DNA of 64,000 nt, taken from Siphonodentalium dalli (taxonomy: Eukaryota > Mollusca > Scaphopoda > Gadilida > Siphonodentaliidae). The notes under the pieces were generated by a model that saw nothing but the letters and a program-made list of their open reading frames with translations, searched no databases and was not told the origin of the DNA. The position numbers and the translations under genes were made by a program. The DNA is taken from NCBI GenBank assembly GCA_032622095.1, contig CP136066.1, positions 57,504,609 to 57,568,608 of the forward strand, given 5' to 3'. Below, piece after piece: positions 52,601 through 58,600 of the stretch; positions within the stretch are counted from its first letter, which is position 1, and the number at the start of each line of letters is the position of its first letter.

Positions 52601-55600
52601 TTAGATGATGTCTTGACCATGAATAGATAGTCAGAAACTGGTGAGTTGTTCGAATTGCATTTTATTCTCCGATAGCTAAATCCGATGAAGAAAGATGGGA
52701 TCTCCGTCCGCACTCCGCTGTTGTGTGATATAATTGACGCATATCTGTTCGTTTTATGGCTGAACACATTCTGACCACGAGTCCATTTAATTTCACAGAA
52801 TATCACGTTACGATAAATGTTGGGACATTATAATAAAACAATACACTAATAACCCATGTGCGTGACTAATATAAAAAATTAAAACGGCATCAATTGGTAC
52901 ATGCTGTATGAAACATTGGAGTCGTAATTTACTCGTAAACCTTAGATTGTAAGCACAGTCACGTGTGTACGTCTATACGTATGCCCATAACGGCGGTCGT
53001 GTATTGCTAATAGTTCAAAGACATGAGTGCTAACACGAGCACTTTCTGCAATAGTGTTGGTAACGATAACGTGAAGTGACCTGAAACGATAAAGTGCATG
53101 ACACAAAATCATCCCTAAACACATGCCTCACTATGAAAAAGAGTCGCCGGCCCAGACATCAAATGTTCGTTGCACAAGCATGCATTGGCAACAACTGTAC
53201 AACATCCAATAGTAATTTGTGGTTGTCAAAAGGATGCTACCTTAAAATAAAAGTACACAATAAATATCACCACTGAAACGTGGGGATGGCGCAGTGCATA
53301 CACTGTTAGAAAAAAGACCGTCGCTTTAACCGGGCAACATCGCTGCCAACATTTGACCGTTAAACATAAGTCCAGGCCGTACATGTTCCACGGTATAAAA
53401 CCGTTTAAATAACTGGCAGACCGTAACCAGTAACTGTCAGACCGTTGTAATTTTTATGGTTCAACACCATTTAATTAATATCAAGACCGTAAAAAAGACC
53501 GTCGCTTTAACGGTCTGAGACCGGGCAACATCGCTGCCAACAATTGACCTATAAACATACGGTCACGCCGTAGCATGTTTTACGGTATAAAACCGTTTAA
53601 GTAACTGGCAGACCGCAACCAGTAACTGTCAGACGTTGTATTATTTACGGTTCAACACCCTTTAATTAATATCATGACCGTAACTAATAAAGGTCAGACC
53701 AATGGTATTTTTCATGGGTGAACACCAATTTTTTGCTGTTAGTTTGCTAATTTACCATGTAATTAGCCAGGTTCCCATGGTGACAATATGGTAGGCATTA
53801 CGATTCATATGTTTTTGAATGGTCGAAACTATTATTATTCGTAACTGAACAATACATCTTAGTTCTTATGTTACGATCATAGTTTTGATGAAATGTAAAT
53901 CCTCAATGCATACAGTGATAGACAATACTTATGAAACTTTGCAGTTTGCAGAGGATCAAGCTTGTTATCTGCTTCGTAGAATTTAATCCGGAAAAAGACT
54001 GCGCATGCATAATGTGTTCGACTTTCACTAACTACTGTATAAAAATGGCTGTAAATAAAAAACGATACTAGTAATAGCTGATAAGCCAACACATCACTAT
54101 TCAGTTATGATTGATACTAATTTTTATTATATACTTGCCCATCAATTATAAGGTTTTAGCAGTGAGATATAAGTGATATCCCACTAGTGAGATATCGATA
54201 TCTCACTGGTATTATTGCGCCTGAGTGAATGCCATTCAACAAAGCTCAGACTTAAGCTCTAAACAATTTTACTCGACAAACGCGCTGGTTTCGTGAGGCA
54301 ATTTTATATAAATATTTTTTGCATAATTTGTAAGACAATGAATTTTTTACGTTTATGTTAAATGATCGGCAAGTAACGAAAGTATATAATAAATACAAAA
54401 TCTATACTTTTTGAGTGTGTTAAATATGGGACTATTTTTTTGGGCGTAATGTGTCAGCTTGAAATTTCTGATGTATTGACATTCTTTGGGGGCCATAGGC
54501 AAGTAACTAGAGTATATAATAAACAGAATATCCACACTTTTTCAGTGGATATGGGTTAATTCTCATTCGTGATGACAAAACATTTGAATTTCCACTCGTG
54601 GCTAAAGTCACTCGTGGAAATTCAATGTTTTGTCATCACTCATGAGATATAACCCATATCCACTGAAAAAGTGTGGATATCCTCTATCTACCATTCTAAA
54701 ACATGAATCGGCGTGCCCTTTTAAGCCAAAAGTAGAACAAAGCTACATGTTTTACAGTTAAAACTAAAATGTATGTACATGTAAAAGTAAAATATCGTAA
54801 TGGCATACTTTTTGGAAACATGTAAGGCGAGAAATTATCCAGTCACTTGTAAACACAGTTTTAGCTTTAACAGGTGAATCCGTACATCATGACAATATAG
54901 TACCAGTCAGAAGAAGTGGTATTTTTAGGCGCACCTTTATTGCGATATTGAGCGAGCTTAATTTAGAAAAAGGCGTGATTATACCACAATACCAAAAATC
55001 TGTCGCGCTTATTATTGCAATATTGCGATACGAAGCTCGCTAAATTTCATACAGACCCGATAGTGTTATATTTATGTTAGATAAATACTGTGCATATAGC
55101 GTACATATATTGTACATATAGCATTCACAACTATAATTATATACATATCTAAAACATTGTCTCTATTTATACAATAAACAATATAGAAGAAGCAATACTT
55201 TGATTTAAATGTCACAATTTTGAGCGCAATATTAAGCGCAAAATATTGAGATATTAAGCACAAAATATTGCAATAATATCACAAGTGACATGCTTATAAG
55301 CGGTTCCACTTGCACTATTATTGCGATATTGGACGCGAAAATAGCGTGCTTAATATACCACTTCTTTTGACTGGTACTGTATCTATCAATTACAGCTAGT
55401 TGGGACTGGGACCTTCAAGACAACAGCAGACCCCATAATAACTGTGCGCAATGAGTTGGCGACAATGTTCTCCTGTAGTCGCACATTTTCTATGAAATTT
55501 TAAAGCATGATGCATCAAACAGTATATTGATGGTATCACGACACTTAGTACCAATATCAGTGAATCAGCCAAAGATAGTTTGATAAGAACATCCAACCAA

Positions 55601-58600
55601 TAGTGTACTCCCGGTAAATTGTCGTAATAACTTGACGATAACATGGCGAATGGTGACAATATCTCATATCCACACGTTTCAATGAAAATTGATGAACATG
55701 GGATGAATTGGTCCGTGTAATTGTAAAGTTGAAATATTAGATATGTGGTCATCCGTCATTGCGCGGCGTAAGCTCATTGCTTATGGTGTTGTTGTTAACA
55801 TTGAAGCTCTTGTGAATTACACTGGTGCGTACAGTACATGTACAGGTATATCCTCTCTTGTAAATGTACATGCATGTCCTTTGAAACAATCAGATTCAGA
55901 ACACTGTCAACTGGATGGTCAACATTCTAATAGTAATCGCTGCTCGTTGTTGTTATTATTGTCATTATTGGTTGACATCGAAACTCGTGTTAAGTGTACC
56001 TGTATCCTCTTGTGTCAGTAAATGTGCCAGTGTTTTGATACTGAGTCACAACTCTGTCAATTTCAACATCAGCCCGCAGTCGAATGAAGTCAGACCCTGG
56101 ATCATGCCATGAATCGATTGGCATGAATCTCTACTCTCGAATTTAGTGGAAATTGTCAATGATTAAGGCCGTTTTCGCAGAATTCAAACTTGTCCGGTTA
56201 TCAAAGGAACCGAAATCAGACCGTCTTAACAACTGTCCACAATCGAACAGGTAACAGTCTCGATCACCAAACCAAGCCCAGAATGAACTTGGAGTACTCG
56301 TCCACAATGCCAAATGCGAAAAACGTTCACCACTGTATGTACATGTAACCTTGTGTTAGTCATCAGGCACAAATCGTTCTTTCTCATGTAGAATAACGGT
56401 TAAAGCTATTATTGACAAATTGTCCACTTGTTGAAAGCAGCTGAAGAATTATTTCAACAATACACCGTGAATGCTTTCGCAGATTATTTTCATATCTTCT
56501 CTTTTACTCCTGATTTTACCTGCTCTCCCAATATGCCATGGTTGTTATTTATGTAATGTATCGTCTCTTTTAGTTCGTTCGACGTCAATATCACGTCTGA
56601 TTGTGATTTTATCAAAATAACAATGTCAGTATAAATCCGCCACGTGTAAAACCGGTGATTTGCAAAAACATTGGTAACTTTTATTGAGAAGATTAGGTAC
56701 ACATAAATCATGTGACCTCACCGATGTACGATAAAACATGTTAAATACAGGATAAAGGTTATTATTGTTAATCGTTAATGGCATTATCGTTGTTATTTTA
56801 ATTCATGGTTCAGGTTAATACTGTTGTGATATGTGTTTATACATATATGCATGTTTATGTTTGTAATCTCATATCCCGTGAGGGGTCGTCGATTTAATAA
56901 AATTATATTATATTCTATTCTACCATGGTAAACTATATAGTTGAACTCGTACCTGTACATACTATCTTGAGCATAGTAACAGTACAACCACGAACAGTTG
57001 TATTTATCTTTGCTTAGTTAAACATTAGGTAACCCTGGTAACGATACCTGATATCTGGAGAACTACTTGGCCAACGGTCAAAATTGGTAACTTGAAAAGG
57101 AAAAAATATATTGGGCACTACCAAAGTAACAACATGATGATTGTCAAAATATCATGGTGAAATACCATGTTGAAAATTTCTATCACCATGCTCGTACCAT
57201 GGTAAATATGGTATCAATATGGTGTTACCATGATTTAACCATGGTAAGTTAACATGGTTAAATGGTCTATCACTGTAACACCATGGTGATTTTCAAACTA
57301 TCATGGTTAATTACCATGGTGAAATTTATATTACTATGTTCGTGCCATGGTATATATGGTCCCAATATGATGTTACAATGGTTCAACCATGGTATTTTAA
57401 CATGGTGAAATTGCCTATCACTGTAACGCCATGGTAATTTTCAAACTATCATGGTGAAATATCATGGTGGTATAACATGGTATTACCATGGTGGATTTTT
57501 ATATGGGATATAATATGGTCGCCGATAAATATACTATTGAATTTTGACGGCATGACTTTGAATCACGAAAATATTGAATTTAGACAATTGTCACGGGCAC
57601 ATAAAATAACGGTATGGGGACCGTCAAACTGATGAAACGGTATGGGACCGTATATTATGACGGCTCGAAACCGTCGAACCGACAGTAATTTCTAACAGTG
57701 TATGCAACATGTCATATAAATACACGTTTCTAATGGCTCTTATTCTAACTATATGTTTTCGATACGCCACACATTATGACTACGTAACCAACCCGTTTAC
57801 TCTTTGACAATATGATTCCGTATTTCTCCAATGTACTTAAAGGTACTCAATCCGATTAAGCACCCATACATTACTATTTCTTTGGCTTCGGGGATAAAAC
57901 ATATTTGATTCGAGACGAGGAACTCACCCTTCAAAGCTCAGAGTGATCAGATATCGATTGAAATTTGTTAATTTTTTGATCTGGTCCACTTCCACGTGCT
58001 CAAACGGACAAATTACGGACAATTTGCGGATGTAAGATGAATAACTCTACAATCAAGTGGTTATTATTGTTAAAAAATCGATATCTGATCACTCTCAGCT
58101 TTGAAGGGTGGGTTCATCGACTCGAATCAAATATTGTTTACCCCCGAAGCCAAAGAAATAGTAATTTATGGGTGCTTAATCGGATTGAGTACCTTTAATA
58201 AATTGCTAAATAATTCCGTGTTCAGTATGTTAACATTGATATGCACTCATATGGACTTACGAACTATCGGCAACAGTAACTCCCACTTGAAGCTAACCGT
58301 GCTTCCGGTGGATACCTGTATAAATGGGAAAACGACGGATATTAAATGGATAACAAGGGTACATTTGTATGTAGGAGTAGGCAATAGTTTAACTATATTC
58401 ACATTAGATCGGAAGATCTCACACAACCACGTCACTACCATGCTAAACAGTAAACCATTGATGTACTTGTTGCTTTGAATCACTTCAAGGCAAAGAGATA
58501 TATTCATTTTGTTGCGTGTCTTGTCATAATGAAAATGTTATGATGTTAGTAATGTTGAGGTTTGTTTGCAACATGTGAATTTATAGGTTAAAGACGCGTT

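Larger units (their letters stand above)
53301..57700. mobile_element. 4.4-kb TA-flanked element with 12-bp inverted ends
   Basis: TA lies at 53299-53300 and 57701-57702. Ends are CACTGTTAGAAA and TTTCTAACAGTG. Subterminal regions at both sides are rich in ACCGT/ACGGT: a ~200-bp unit duplicated at 53310-53720, and 57605-57690. The core holds a hairpin (54529-54680), a Tc1-like MITE (54898-55380) and a CCATGGT repeat (57100-57500). No transposase is evident, so it is probably non-autonomous or composite. Confidence 0.6.
52376..58586 (+). other. Intron 15 (6.2 kb)
   Basis: Dominated by a 4.4-kb TA-flanked element (53301-57700) and a TTAA MITE (57841-58194). The first kilobase (52376-53300) and 58195-58586 contain nothing I can name. 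The frames at 58101-58507 partly overlap the MITE and are not genes. Confidence 0.55.

Noticed and set aside
55743-56021. 92-residue plus frame as an exon
   Set aside because: It includes a loosely duplicated segment (GTGAATTACACTGG / GTTAAGTGTACCTG contexts), has no fitting splice sites, and the receptor phase chain does not need it.
58101-58507. Opposed frames of 125 and 86 residues
   Set aside because: The first begins inside the inverted end of the TTAA MITE and the two mirror each other on opposite strands; no exon is needed here.
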